Position numbers and translations under genes: made by a program. DNA of 54,972 bases from Sva-07 sp035527095 (GTDB taxonomy: Bacteria > Actinomycetota > Acidimicrobiia > Acidimicrobiales > Ilumatobacteraceae), in contig DATLBC010000077.1 of assembly GCA_035527095.1 (NCBI GenBank), positions 1 through 54,972 on the forward strand, read 5' to 3'. Shown one piece after another: positions 18,774 to 27,195 of this stretch. How positions within the stretch are numbered: position 1 is the stretch's first letter; the number at the start of each line of letters is the position of its first letter. The notes below the pieces were generated by a model. It saw only the letters and a list, made by a program, of their open reading frames with translations, searched no databases and had not been told where the DNA came from.

Positions 18774-20108
18774 TCAGACCAGCCCGAGTGCGAGCATCGC
18801 CCGCGCCACCCGTTCGAATCCGGCGATGTTCGCCCCGACCACGTAGTTGCCCGGTGCGCCGTACTCGTCGGCGACGGTGAGACACGTCGTGTGGATCGCC
18901 GCCATGATCTCGGCGAGGCGCCCTTCGGTGTACTCGAAGCTCCAGGCGTCACGGCTCGCGTTCTGCTGCATCTCCAACGCCGAGGTCGCGACGCCTCCAG
19001 CGTTGGCCGCCTTGCCGGGACCGAACGCGACACCGGCGTCGTCGAAGACGTCGACCGCGCGCGCCGTGCACGGCATGTTCGCCCCCTCGACCACTGCGAT
19101 GCACCCATTCGCGGCCAGCGCGAGTGCGCCCTGTTCGTCGAGTTCGTTCTGGGTCGCGCAGGGCAACGCGAGCTCGCACGGCACGCTCCAGATCGACTCG
19201 GTGGAGAAGGCCGCGCTGCATCGTTCGGCGTAGTCGGTGAGACGGCCGCGTTCGATCAGCTTGACCTGCTTGAGGAGCTCGACGTCGATGCCGTCGGGCT
19301 GGTGCACGTGGCCGCCCGAATCGGAGCACGCAACGACGACAGCGCCCAGCTGCTGCAGCTTCTCGATCGCAAAGATCGCGACGTTGCCCGATCCGGACAC
19401 CACGCATCGCCTCCCGTCGAGTGACGCACCGCGTGCCTGCAGCATCTGCTGGGCGAAGAACACGGCGCCGAAGCCGGTGGCCTCGGTTCGCACCAGCGAG
19501 CCGCCCCACGTGACGCCCTTGCCCGTGATCACGCCCGACTCGTACCGGTTGGTGATGCGTTTGTACTGGCCGAACATGTAGCCGATCTCTCGCTGGCCGA
19601 CACCGATGTCGCCAGCGGGCACGTCGGTCAGTTCGCCGATGTGGCGGTAGAGCTCGGTCATGAAGCTCTGACAGAACCGCATGACCTCACCGTCGGAGCG
19701 CCCCTTGGGGTCGAAGTCGGCGCCGCCCTTGCCGCCGCCGATCGGTTGTCCGGACAGGGCGTTCTTGAAGACCTGCTCGAAGCCGAGGAACTTGATCACG
19801 CCGAGGTCGACCGTTGGTGCGAAACGCAGCCCGCCCTTGTACGGGCCCAGGGCGCTGTTGAACTCGACCCTGAAGCCCCGGTTCACCCGGACCTCGCCGG
19901 TGTCGTCCTGCCACGGCACCCGGAAGATCACCTGACGCTCGGGCTCACAGATCCGCTGGATGATCTTGTGTTCCGCGTACTCGGGATGCTTGTCGATCGC
20001 GGGCCCGATCGACTCGAGCACCTCTGCGGCTGCTTGGTGGAACTCCGGTTGTGCCGGGTTGGTTCGCACGATGTCGTCGTAGACGGCTGCGAGCGTGTCG
20101 TTCGGCAT
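18774..20108 (-). CDS. gdhA: NADP-type glutamate dehydrogenase
   Basis: This 444-residue hexameric-class glutamate dehydrogenase interconverts 2-oxoglutarate plus ammonia and glutamate. The substrate-binding region has YKGGLRFAPTV and the catalytic-lysine motif PIGGGKGGADFDPKG. The Rossmann domain has VVSGSGNVAIFAIEKL (G-x-G-x-x-A). DVPAGDIGVGQREIGYMFG and EGANMPCT are also family hallmarks. Length and sequence style match the ~445-residue biosynthetic NADP enzymes. ATG 20108 fits the family start; the frame is open 39 bases more. CACACT six bases before the ATG may be its -10 element. The gene is monocistronic, with a family A palindrome upstream of it. Confidence 0.95.
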   Translation of the reverse strand: MPNDTLAAVYDDIVRTNPAQPEFHQAAAEVLESIGPAIDKHPEYAEHKIIQRICEPERQVIFRVPWQDDTGEVRVNRGFRVEFNSALGPYKGGLRFAPTVDLGVIKFLGFEQVFKNALSGQPIGGGKGGADFDPKGRSDGEVMRFCQSFMTELYRHIGELTDVPAGDIGVGQREIGYMFGQYKRITNRYESGVITGKGVTWGGSLVRTEATGFGAVFFAQQMLQARGASLDGRRCVVSGSGNVAIFAIEKLQQLGAVVVACSDSGGHVHQPDGIDVELLKQVKLIERGRLTDYAERCSAAFSTESIWSVPCELALPCATQNELDEQGALALAANGCIAVVEGANMPCTARAVDVFDDAGVAFGPGKAANAGGVATSALEMQQNASRDAWSFEYTEGRLAEIMAAIHTTCLTVADEYGAPGNYVVGANIAGFERVARAMLALGLV

Positions 20109-20183
20109 CGGGTCAGTGTGACAAGCGGTGATGCCGATACACCGCATCGGGAACAGATCGGCGCGGTGCGCTCACCAGATCAT

Positions 20184-20241
20184 CCCCGTTTGCGTCGAGA
20201 TGTCGGTGGGGCGGGCCACCCGTAGCTCGACGCAAACGGGG
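20184..20241 (+). repeat. Long palindromic repeat, family A copy 2
   Basis: Outer arms of 16 bases pair perfectly: CCCCGTTTGCGTCGAG at 20184-20199 and CTCGACGCAAACGGGG at 20226-20241. An inner GGTGG/CCACC also pairs, with a mismatched zone between. It lies in the gap between two same-strand (minus) genes, upstream of gdhA and downstream of the PhyH gene. Confidence 0.85.
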
Positions 20242-20257
20242 GTTGATCGCGCTGATG

Positions 20258-21091
20258 TCAACGGTCGATCGTGCCGAAGCTCATCGCACCAGTCGCCGGG
20301 CGGATTGCCTCGATCGGGTCGCGGACGTCATCGATGTAGCCGAGCGCGTACGCGCCGATGCGGTAGCCCATCAGCCGCAACAGGTCGTCGGACAACGCGG
20401 CAGCCACCTCGTGGGGCACCGACAGATACTGGTTCTCCTCCTGGCGGAGCCAACCGACGTTGTAGGTGACGTTCAATCCCGTTCGGGTCTCGTCGGAGGT
20501 GTTGGCGCCGCCGCCGTGGAAGACCTTGCCGGTGTAGAGCAGGCACGAACCCTTCGTCATCTCGGCAGGGAGCGTCTCGTCGACCGTGTGCTCGAAACTG
20601 TCGGGCAGGTGCTGGCTGCCGGGCATCAAGCGTGTCGCGCCGTTGGCCTCGGTGAAGTCGGTGAGCGCCCAGATCGTGTTGCACTGCACGTCGTAGTCGC
20701 TCGGGAACTCGAAGAAGTCGAACGCCCACTGGTCACGGTGGATCGACTGACCGGGCGAGTCGGGCCCGATCGAGATGATCTGGGTGAGGTGCAGTTGAAA
20801 ACTCTGCGCACGGTGGAGCAGTTTCTCGGTCACCCCGAGGATCGTCGGATGCTGGATCAGCGCATGACTCGACGGAGAGCGTGCGATCAGCGCTCCGGTG
20901 CGCTTCGTGTTACGTCCGGAGAAGTCGTCGCTTCCCGGTGGCGTGGCCTCGATGAACGGCGCCATCTCGGCCTCGATTGCATCGATCCGGTCACTGCTGG
21001 CCAGGTCGTCGATGATCAGTGCGGCGTCACGGTGCAACACGTCGTGGATCTCGTCGACACTCGCAGTGGCAGGCAGGTGGACGATGCTCAT
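20258..21091 (-). CDS. Phytanoyl-CoA dioxygenase (PhyH) family protein
   Basis: A 277-residue Fe(II)/2-oxoglutarate oxygenase-fold protein. The iron-binding HxD is HRDQWAFDF, and the distal His is in KVFHGGGANTSDETRTGLN, where the following Arg would hold 2-oxoglutarate. The segment GATRLMPGSQHLP is typical of PhyH-like enzymes. Bacterial members hydroxylate diverse substrates, including small acids, lipids and natural products, so the substrate is unknown. ATG 21091 has TACGGT six bases upstream on the minus strand, consistent with a leaderless transcript. It is divergent from the four-gene ABC cluster, whose likely start is 80 bases away. Confidence 0.88.
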   Translation of the reverse strand: MSIVHLPATASVDEIHDVLHRDAALIIDDLASSDRIDAIEAEMAPFIEATPPGSDDFSGRNTKRTGALIARSPSSHALIQHPTILGVTEKLLHRAQSFQLHLTQIISIGPDSPGQSIHRDQWAFDFFEFPSDYDVQCNTIWALTDFTEANGATRLMPGSQHLPDSFEHTVDETLPAEMTKGSCLLYTGKVFHGGGANTSDETRTGLNVTYNVGWLRQEENQYLSVPHEVAAALSDDLLRLMGYRIGAYALGYIDDVRDPIEAIRPATGAMSFGTIDR

Positions 21092-21097
21092 GGCGCG

Positions 21098-21103
21098 ACC
21101 GTA
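21098..21103 (-). promoter_or_regulatory. Putative -10 element for leaderless PhyH gene
   Basis: On the minus strand TACGGT lies six bases before ATG 21091. Confidence 0.6.
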
Positions 21104-21158
21104 GCGAACACATGACCGGTGACGCGGTGCCTGTCACTGCGTCACCGATGGGAGCTGC

Positions 21159-21164
21159 GAGACT
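21159..21164 (+). promoter_or_regulatory. Possible -10 element for ABC operon
   Basis: GAGACT lies seven bases before the GTG at 21172. It keeps the key A and T positions of a -10 element. The same GAGACT plus seven bases plus GTG arrangement occurs at 32734-32749, which favours GTG 21172 as the start. Confidence 0.4.
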
Positions 21165-21171
21165 GAGCGTC

Positions 21172-22122
21172 GTGTCGGCGATCATCGAGACCCGGGGACT
21201 CGTCATGCAGTTCCCTTCGACTCGTGCGCTCGACGCGCTCGACGTGTCGATTCCGAGCGGTGTGACGGGTCTGGTGGGGGCCAATGGTGCCGGCAAGACC
21301 ACGCTGATCTCACTGGTGCTCGGCTTGCTGGCGCCGACGGCGGGCTCGATCAACGTGCTCGGCCTCGACCCGGCTCACAAGGGCCCCGAACTCCGCGCCC
21401 AGATTGGCTACGGCCCCGAGCGCAACGTGTTCCCCGACGATCTGCGCGCTTACGACTTCGTGCGACACCTCGCCGAGGTGAAGGGCCTCCCGCGCGACGA
21501 GGCGCGCAGCCGGGCCAGCGACTCGTTGTACCTGGTCGGACTCGGCGAGGAGCGGTTCCGTGCGCTCGGCACGATGTCGACGGGGCAACGCCAGCGGGTC
21601 AAGCTCGCCCAGGCGATCGCGGCCGACCCACGCCTGATCGTGCTCGACGAACCGACCGACGGACTCGACCCCGTGCAGCGCGACGAGATGCTGAACATCA
21701 TCGTGCAGGTCAACCGCGATTTCGGCATCGACGTGATGCTGTCGTCGCACGTCCTCGAAGAAGTCGAACGGGTCTGCGACCACGTCGTCGCGCTGGATGA
21801 GGGCAAGCTCGTCGCGCAGGGCTCGATGACCGAACTCGCCGGTGCATCGGGCGGTATCGAGCTGGAGTTGGTCGACATTCCCGATCGGCCTCGATCGATC
21901 GATGACGTGTCGGCGCGGCTCGCTGCTGCCGGGGCCGGTGTGCGACGAAACGGCAACACCTTGTCGGTCGTCGGGCTCACCGACGACGAGCTGTTCGACC
22001 TCGCCGCCCGCACCGTGACCGATGCCGGTGCGCGAATTCGGCGCCTCGGGCAACACCACCGGAGCCTCGACGACATCTTCGCCGACGACCGGGCCACCAC
22101 GGTGTCAGGACCGACGTCGTGA
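21172..22122 (+). CDS. ABC transporter ATP-binding protein (first of two)
   Basis: A ~316-residue ABC ATPase with Walker A GANGAGKTT, a Q-loop region QIGYGPERNVFPD, an atypical signature STGQRQRVKLA, Walker B LIVLDEPTDGLDP and switch His in LSSHVLEEVERVCDH. The C-terminal ~90 residues form an extra domain common in ABC-2-type exporters. It overlaps the following permease gene by four bases (GTGA). Start candidates are ATG 21112, ATG 21148 and GTG 21172. The last is favoured by the -10-like GAGACT seven bases upstream and by the usual distance to Walker A. It probably pairs with the permease encoded next. The cargo is unknown. Confidence 0.9.
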   Translation: MSAIIETRGLVMQFPSTRALDALDVSIPSGVTGLVGANGAGKTTLISLVLGLLAPTAGSINVLGLDPAHKGPELRAQIGYGPERNVFPDDLRAYDFVRHLAEVKGLPRDEARSRASDSLYLVGLGEERFRALGTMSTGQRQRVKLAQAIAADPRLIVLDEPTDGLDPVQRDEMLNIIVQVNRDFGIDVMLSSHVLEEVERVCDHVVALDEGKLVAQGSMTELAGASGGIELELVDIPDRPRSIDDVSARLAAAGAGVRRNGNTLSVVGLTDDELFDLAARTVTDAGARIRRLGQHHRSLDDIFADDRATTVSGPTS

Positions 22123-23000
22123 GCACACCGGGTCGCGGCGACGCCCAGATCGTCGAGCGCGGATTCCAGCGTTACGAGGGGCGACGTTCCGGTGTGCCTG
22201 GCGCGATCCGCAGCGTGAGCTGGGAGAGCATCAGGGCCACGCTCGGGCTCGGGCGTCCGGCACGAAACAAGATCTTCCCGGTGATCGCCGTGGTGATCGC
22301 CTACCTCCCCGCCGTGGTCTTCATCGGAATCGCGGTGCTGATCCCGAGCGACATCCTCGAACCCGAGGAGGTCGCCGACTACCCGGGCTACTACGGCTTC
22401 ATCATCCTCGCCATCGTGCTGTTCACTGCGCTCGTGGCACCCGAGGTGTTGGTGTCCGACCGCCGCAACGGGATGCTGGCGATGTATCTGTCGACGCCCC
22501 TCGACCGACGGACCTATCTCGTCGCCAAAGCGGTCGCTGTTGCCGCGATGCTCGGCCTCGTCACACTGCTGCCACCGGTGCTCATGCTGATCGGCTACTC
22601 CGTCGAGAATGCCGGGCCCGACGGCGTCGGGGGCTGGATGTTGACCCTCGGTCGCATCGCGCTGTCCGGGATCGCGATCTCGGCAGCACTCGCGGCGGTG
22701 TCGATGGCCGCATCCAGCCTCACCGATCGGCGGGCGTTCGCAGCGATCGGGATCGTGTTGGTGCTGTTCGCCACGCCGATCCTGGCGGCAGCGCTCGTCG
22801 ACGGTGCCGACCTCTCTCCGTACTGGCGGCTGATCGACATCTCGACGATGCCGTTCGAGCTGGTGTTCCGAATCTTCGGTGACCCCGGCAACTTCCCGGA
22901 ACTGGCGACGTGGGCGGTGCTCGCCAGCAACCTGGCGTGGACGATCGGCGGTACCGCGATCGTGTGGTGGCGGTACTCGAAGCTGGTGATCGCACGATGA
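22119..23000 (+). CDS. ABC-2-type transporter permease (first of two)
   Basis: A 293-residue membrane protein with about six helices, starting after a ~50-residue cytosolic segment (ERGFQRYEGRRSGVPGAI...). Hydrophobic segments include IFPVIAVVIAYLPAVVFIGIAVLI, YYGFIILAIVLFTALVAPEVLV and ALAAVSMAASSLTDRR. The SDRRNGMLAMYLSTPLDRRTYLVAK loop is typical of ABC-2-type permeases. GTG 22119 overlaps the preceding ATPase stop, and the next ATPase ATG overlaps this gene's stop, so all are translationally coupled. Confidence 0.85.
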   Translation: MSTPGRGDAQIVERGFQRYEGRRSGVPGAIRSVSWESIRATLGLGRPARNKIFPVIAVVIAYLPAVVFIGIAVLIPSDILEPEEVADYPGYYGFIILAIVLFTALVAPEVLVSDRRNGMLAMYLSTPLDRRTYLVAKAVAVAAMLGLVTLLPPVLMLIGYSVENAGPDGVGGWMLTLGRIALSGIAISAALAAVSMAASSLTDRRAFAAIGIVLVLFATPILAAALVDGADLSPYWRLIDISTMPFELVFRIFGDPGNFPELATWAVLASNLAWTIGGTAIVWWRYSKLVIAR

Positions 23001-23989
23001 CCGGTCTGCCCCCACCCCGCGTCGGTCCAACCCCGCCAGTGGGCGCGCTCCCGCCGCCTGTGACTCCGATGCTGCAGGGCATGATCGCGGTCAACGCCGT
23101 GTCGAAGTTCTTCGGGTCTGTGGTGGCGGTCAGCGACGTCAGTTTCGCGATCGACCAGGGTGTCACTGCGCTGCTCGGTCCGAACGGGGCCGGCAAGTCG
23201 ACACTGTTTCGCATGTTGTGCGGCTTGACACCTCCGTCGCGGGGCACCGTCGAAGTGCTCGGCGCCAACCCGCGGACCGACCGTGACGTGCGCGGACGCG
23301 TGTCGCTCGTACCGCAGCAGGACGCTCTGTTCGACCATCTGAGTGCGTCCGAGTTCCTCGAGTTCGCGGCGCGATCCCATGCAGTCGCCGATCCCGATGG
23401 TGCCGCCCGGCACGCACTCGAACTGGTCGATCTGACCGAGGTCGGTAGCAAGCCGGTCGGCCAGTTCTCCAAGGGGATGCGCCAGCGAGTGAAGGTCGCC
23501 GCCGCACTCGTGAACGACCCGGAGGTTCTGATCCTCGACGAGCCGCTTGCCGGCCTCGACCCGGTGCAACGCCGACACATGATCACCCTGTTCCACCGTC
23601 TCGGCGACGATGGGCGGTGCGTGCTCGTGTCGAGCCATGTGCTCGACGAAGTGGCGAAGATCGGATCACGTGTCCTGGTGATCGCGCAGGGTCGGTTGGT
23701 CGCGAGCGGCGACTATCGCGACCTGCGCGAGTTGATGGACGACCGTGCCCACCGGATTCGACTGGCGGCGTCCGATCCTCGCAAGCTGGCGACCGCGCTG
23801 GTCGAGCGTGGCCTGGTGAGCGGTCTGTCGATCGACGACCGCAACGTGATGGTCGACACCCTCGACGTCGACGCATTCGGCCGCCAGGTTGCGGCGCTGA
23901 GCGTCGAGTTGGGCGTCCGCCTCACCGAGGTCGCACCGCTCGACGACGACCTCGAATCGGTGTTTCGTTACCTGGTGGAGGGACGATGA
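22997..23989 (+). CDS. ABC transporter ATP-binding protein (second of two)
   Basis: A 330-residue ABC ATPase with a Pro-rich N-terminal ~25-residue leader absent from its paralogue. Walker A is GPNGAGKST, the Q-loop is SLVPQQDALFDHL, the signature is FSKGMRQRVKVA, Walker B is VLILDEPLAGLDP and the switch is VSSHVLDEVAKIG. A C-terminal extension follows, as in the first ATPase. ATG 22997 overlaps the permease stop as ATGA. It is only moderately similar to the first ATPase, so the two modules may have diverged for different partners or form a heterodimer. Confidence 0.9.
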   Translation: MTGLPPPRVGPTPPVGALPPPVTPMLQGMIAVNAVSKFFGSVVAVSDVSFAIDQGVTALLGPNGAGKSTLFRMLCGLTPPSRGTVEVLGANPRTDRDVRGRVSLVPQQDALFDHLSASEFLEFAARSHAVADPDGAARHALELVDLTEVGSKPVGQFSKGMRQRVKVAAALVNDPEVLILDEPLAGLDPVQRRHMITLFHRLGDDGRCVLVSSHVLDEVAKIGSRVLVIAQGRLVASGDYRDLRELMDDRAHRIRLAASDPRKLATALVERGLVSGLSIDDRNVMVDTLDVDAFGRQVAALSVELGVRLTEVAPLDDDLESVFRYLVEGR

Positions 23990-24741
23990 GCATGGTGCCG
24001 GTCACCGACCGACCGCGCCGTCACGTGGCGCCGACCGCTGCCGTCGCGCTGTCGTACCGCGTCGTGTTGCGTCAGCTGACGAGCCGTTCACGGATCATCG
24101 GTCTCTCGCTGTTGGCGCTCGTTGCACCGATCTCCGCGTTCGCGCTCGGAAGTGCCGACGCGTCGCTCGACGACTCCGTGCGTTTGATTGCCAGCGTCGG
24201 GCTCGGCCTCGTGTTGCCGGTGGTGGCTCTGGTGTTCGCCGGCGCAGCGATCGGTGACCTCCGCGACGACAAGACGCTCGTGTATCTGTGGCTGCGGCCG
24301 ATGGATCGCTGGCCGATCGTCGTGGGTGCCGCGCTGGCGGCGGGCACCCTTGCGGCACCGATCACGATGGCCCCCATCGTCCTGGCGGCCGCCCTGACAG
24401 GGGCCGGCAACGGCATCGTCGTCGCCACGCTGCTCGCGACGGTCGTCGGCCTCGTCGCGTACGTCGCACTGTTCACGCTGTTCGGTGTATGGCTCAAGCG
24501 ATTCATCGTCTGGGGCCTCGCGTACATCCTGATCTGGGAGGGGTTCATCGCTCAGGCCGGTGCGGGCGTCGCACGGATCGCATTGCGCAAGTACACCCGC
24601 TCGGTGCTCGTCGAACGGACCGGCGCCGACCTCGACCTCGCCGACTTCTCGCTGGCCATGGCCGTGATCGTGCCGATCGTCGTCGCGTTCGCTGCCCTCG
24701 CCGTCGCCGCCTGGCGCCTCTCCAACCAGGACATCGACTGA
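23986..24741 (+). CDS. ABC-2-type transporter permease (second of two)
   Basis: A 251-residue membrane protein with six predicted helices, for example IIGLSLLALVAPISAFALG, LIASVGLGLVLPVVALVFAGAAIG and AMAVIVPIVVAFAALAVAAW. The DLRDDKTLVYLWLRPMDRWPIV loop is equivalent to the DRRNG...TPLDRR loop of the other permease. ATG 23986 overlaps the upstream ATPase stop. It is the last gene of the four-gene operon; a decayed LLM gene follows after 32 bases. Confidence 0.83.
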   Translation: MSMVPVTDRPRRHVAPTAAVALSYRVVLRQLTSRSRIIGLSLLALVAPISAFALGSADASLDDSVRLIASVGLGLVLPVVALVFAGAAIGDLRDDKTLVYLWLRPMDRWPIVVGAALAAGTLAAPITMAPIVLAAALTGAGNGIVVATLLATVVGLVAYVALFTLFGVWLKRFIVWGLAYILIWEGFIAQAGAGVARIALRKYTRSVLVERTGADLDLADFSLAMAVIVPIVVAFAALAVAAWRLSNQDID

Positions 24742-24773
24742 CCGTCACACGGTGCCGGACTTAACGTGACGCA

Positions 24774-25090
24774 ATGGCTCGGCCGCTGCGGATCGGACAC
24801 CAACTCTCGGCATGCATTGAGGGCGATCCGGTCGCCGACGCAGTGCGCGCGGAGGAACTGGGCTTCGACATCGTGCTCGCGGCCGACCACGTCGGGCTCG
24901 GATGGTCGCCGTTGCCGACGCTGTCTGCCATCGCCTCCTCGACCGAACGGATTCGGCTCGGCACCCTCGTGCTGAACAACGACATGCGATCGTGTGGCAC
25001 CTCATCACCTGCAACGAGCGCTGGGGGATCAACTACTTCGCCGTGCGCGAGCTCGACGAGTTCGAACCCGTACTCCGGGCGCTGCGCTGA
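24774..25090 (+). pseudogene. Internally deleted LLM-class oxidoreductase gene
   Basis: The first ~71 codons encode a clear LLM/F420-type N-terminus (RPLRIGHQLSACIEGDPVADAVRAEELGF interrupted only by ordinary variation, then IRLGTLVLNNDMR). At about 24985 the homology jumps, in a different frame, to the last ~33 residues of the same family (IVWHLITCNERWGINYFAV...ALR, stop at 25088-25090). Roughly 190-220 central residues are missing, so the protein cannot be functional. TAACGT six bases before ATG 24774 shows the original leaderless promoter is still intact. Confidence 0.75.
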
Positions 25091-25094
25091 CGCG

Positions 25095-25128
25095 AGCCAT
25101 CCATTCGCTGCAGCCATCCATTCGCTGC
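25095..25128 (+). repeat. 17-bp perfect tandem duplication
   Basis: AGCCATCCATTCGCTGC occurs twice in direct contact (25095-25111 and 25112-25128), just after the decayed LLM gene. It looks like a recent slippage event in a non-coding gap. Confidence 0.85.
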
Positions 25129-25144
25129 AGGAGGAGTCGACAGC

Positions 25145-26380
25145 TCAGGCTGCGGCGCGGGTCTTGCGAAGTATCGGGTCTGCGAGACCGAGCGTCTTGT
25201 CGGCGAGCGACAGGACCCGACCGGCGGCTCCCGGTGTCGTGTTGTCGACCAGGTTGCCCATCACGGCGAGCGTGATGTTGGCAATTGCGTCGGTACTCAC
25301 CGAGAGGCGAAGGCCGGGCTTGAGGATCCAAGGGTGTCCGATCAGGAACGAGAACCGCCGTCCGGTTCGCAGGAACGCGTCGAAGCGTTCCCCAACGAGT
25401 TGGTCGTATCGGACCGGCGCCGTCGCCGGATTCTCGAGGAACAGGTCGGCAGCGAGCATGCCGGATTCGAGCCCGTAGTCGATGCCTTCGCCGTTCATCG
25501 GGTTGACGAGCCCCGCCGCGTCGCCGATTGCGACCCATCCGGCGCCGTGGCGGCGCTGCGTGGACATCGGCAGCCGCCATGCCCGCGGACGTTCGAGGTT
25601 CGGACCGAGATCCCAGTCGTCCTGGACGAGATGGCGGTACGCCTCGAGCAGCGTGTTGAGGTTGAGCTTCTTGAAGCCCTTCATCGTCGACAGCGCGCCG
25701 ACGCCGATGTTGACCGTGCCGTCGCCCGCGGGGAACATCCAGCCGTATCCCGGGATGGCGGTTCCGTTCTCGTCCTTCAGCGACAGGCACGCTTCGAGAT
25801 GGACGTCGGTGTGCCGCGGGGTGGCGGCATAGGTACGGATGGCCAGGCCGAACGGTTCATCGGGCACCCGGTCGGCGCCGAGCTTGCGCGCCACGGCACC
25901 CTGGGCACCGGCGGCGATCACGGTCAGGTCGGCGTCGACCCGGCGACCGTTTGCTTCCACTCCCGTGACCCGTCCGTCGTCGGCGATCACGGGTGTCGCT
26001 TCGGTCTCGTACACGATGTCGGCCCCGGCCTCCGCAGCGGCATCCATCAGTGCAGCGTCGAGGCGTCGACGCGGCCACACGGCGCCGTGGTTGGGGAAGC
26101 GGTCGGTGGTTGGCCAGTCGAGCTCGCGAACCTGCTTGCCGGCGATCATGCGCAATCCACGGATGCTGTGGGCGTCGTCGAGCGGGATCTTCAGTTCGTT
26201 CAACGCACCGACCGCGCGGGGCGTCAGTCCGTCGCCGCACACCTTGTCGCGACCGTGCGCCGCCTTCTCGAACACCATGACGGTGGCGCCCGAACGGGCG
26301 GCCTGAATCGCAGTTGCCGCGCCCGCCGGCCCTGCGCCGATCACTGCGATGTCGACTCGTTGCGAACTCACGGACACCAC
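25145..26380 (-). CDS. Geranylgeranyl-reductase-family FAD flavoprotein
   Basis: A ~411-residue flavoprotein with an N-terminal FAD motif, DIAVIGAGPAGAATA, then KVCGDGLTPRAVGAL (the C-G-D/G-LTPRA signature of geranylgeranyl reductases), WPRRRLDAALMDAA, and the second FAD motif GWVAIGDAAGLVNPMNGEGIDYGLESG. Family enzymes saturate isoprenoid double bonds (for example menaquinone side chains in actinobacteria) or act as other FAD oxidoreductases. The exact substrate is inferred only. GTG 26380, 26377 and 26371 are all possible starts, and AACGTT eight bases before 26380 could be its -10. Longer upstream extension would run through a palindromic repeat and is rejected. Confidence 0.9.
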   Translation of the reverse strand: MVSVSSQRVDIAVIGAGPAGAATAIQAARSGATVMVFEKAAHGRDKVCGDGLTPRAVGALNELKIPLDDAHSIRGLRMIAGKQVRELDWPTTDRFPNHGAVWPRRRLDAALMDAAAEAGADIVYETEATPVIADDGRVTGVEANGRRVDADLTVIAAGAQGAVARKLGADRVPDEPFGLAIRTYAATPRHTDVHLEACLSLKDENGTAIPGYGWMFPAGDGTVNIGVGALSTMKGFKKLNLNTLLEAYRHLVQDDWDLGPNLERPRAWRLPMSTQRRHGAGWVAIGDAAGLVNPMNGEGIDYGLESGMLAADLFLENPATAPVRYDQLVGERFDAFLRTGRRFSFLIGHPWILKPGLRLSVSTDAIANITLAVMGNLVDNTTPGAAGRVLSLADKTLGLADPILRKTRAAA

Positions 26381-26437
26381 GCTGCCGGAACGTTGCCGGA
26401 AAAGCACCGTCGAGCGCCCGAAGTCACCCTCGTTTGC

Positions 26438-26495
26438 CCCCGTTTGCGGCGAGGATTGGGTGACCCACCCCACCCAAACCTGGCCGCAAACGGGG
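26438..26495 (+). repeat. Long palindromic repeat, family A copy 3 (variant)
   Basis: Two 25-base arms (26438-26462 and 26471-26495) pair with two mismatches around an eight-base loop. The outer arm is CCCCGTTTGCGGC, with GG in place of the GT of the other copies, and the complementary change is present on the other side. This copy lies between divergent genes, so it cannot serve as a terminator for either. Confidence 0.85.
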
Positions 26496-26763
26496 AAGGG
26501 AGTGGGTGGGGTGTCGGAGTTCGGGGGCCGCCGACGATGATGTCGGTGATGGGGATGCCGCAACCGACGACCGATCACGGCGCGACGCTGCTGGAAATCT
26601 ACGACGAGAGACCGTCGATGCGATGTTCGCCGCCCGGTTGCGTGCCCGAGTGCAACGAGCCCTCGGCTCGACGCCCGACCGGATCACCATCGACCTCCCG
26701 TCACGAGCCGCTCCGACCACGACCGACACCCGATCCGAGAACCGAAGCGAAGGGAACACCACC
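26496..26763 (+). other. Intergenic region, possibly a decayed small gene
   Basis: No convincing gene is visible. One frame reads ATLLEIYDE and another continues ETVDAMFAARLRARVQRALG, suggesting a short frameshifted gene, but I recognise no family. An AAGGGAACACCACC stretch just before ATG 26764 may provide a weak Shine-Dalgarno sequence for the VOC gene. Confidence 0.3.
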
Positions 26764-27195
26764 ATGACCCAGGTCATCACCCCGTACATCTGCGTGCACG
26801 ACGCCTCGGCGGCGCTCGACTGGTACCGCGACCACTTCGGCGCCGTCATCAGCAATGTGATCCCGTGGGAGGGTCGCGTCGGCCACGCCGAACTCGACGT
26901 CGCCGGCGCCGTGTTCTACCTCAGCGATGAGGCGCCGCAACTCGGCGTGGTCGCACCGGCGCGCGACGGGTCGCAGTCGTCGACGAGCATCGTCATCCAG
27001 GTGGCCGGCGTCGAACAGTTCGTGGAACGCGCCGTGCGCGGGGGAGCGGTCGTGCAGCGTGCGATCGAGGAGGCGCACGGCTCACGAAGCACCTGGATCA
27101 TCGACCCGTTCGGTCATCGATGGAACGTCGGCACCCCCGCGTACGACGCCGCTCAGGTTGCAGCCCGCCGGGCCCGTCCGAGCCGTACTACATGA
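26764..27195 (+). CDS. Glyoxalase/bleomycin-resistance (VOC) family protein, first domain
   Basis: A 143-residue VOC-fold protein starting TQVITPYICVHDASAALDWYRDHFGA, the usual N-terminal beta-alpha module. A second module ends DPFGHRWNVGTP, the typical Glu/Asp-Pro-Phe-Gly-His motif near the C-terminus. The ATG 26764 start replaces a much longer open frame that lacks family similarity upstream. The final ~15 residues (ARRARPSRTT) look out of frame relative to the next gene, whose frame contains GPSEPYYMTMTTADVERG. The pair may therefore once have been one two-domain protein. Confidence 0.82.
   Translation: MTQVITPYICVHDASAALDWYRDHFGAVISNVIPWEGRVGHAELDVAGAVFYLSDEAPQLGVVAPARDGSQSSTSIVIQVAGVEQFVERAVRGGAVVQRAIEEAHGSRSTWIIDPFGHRWNVGTPAYDAAQVAARRARPSRTT

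Noticed and set aside
26545..26763. Short frames that could join into a small protein upstream of the VOC gene
   Set aside because: They need a frameshift and match no family I recognise; recorded only as an uncertain intergenic feature.
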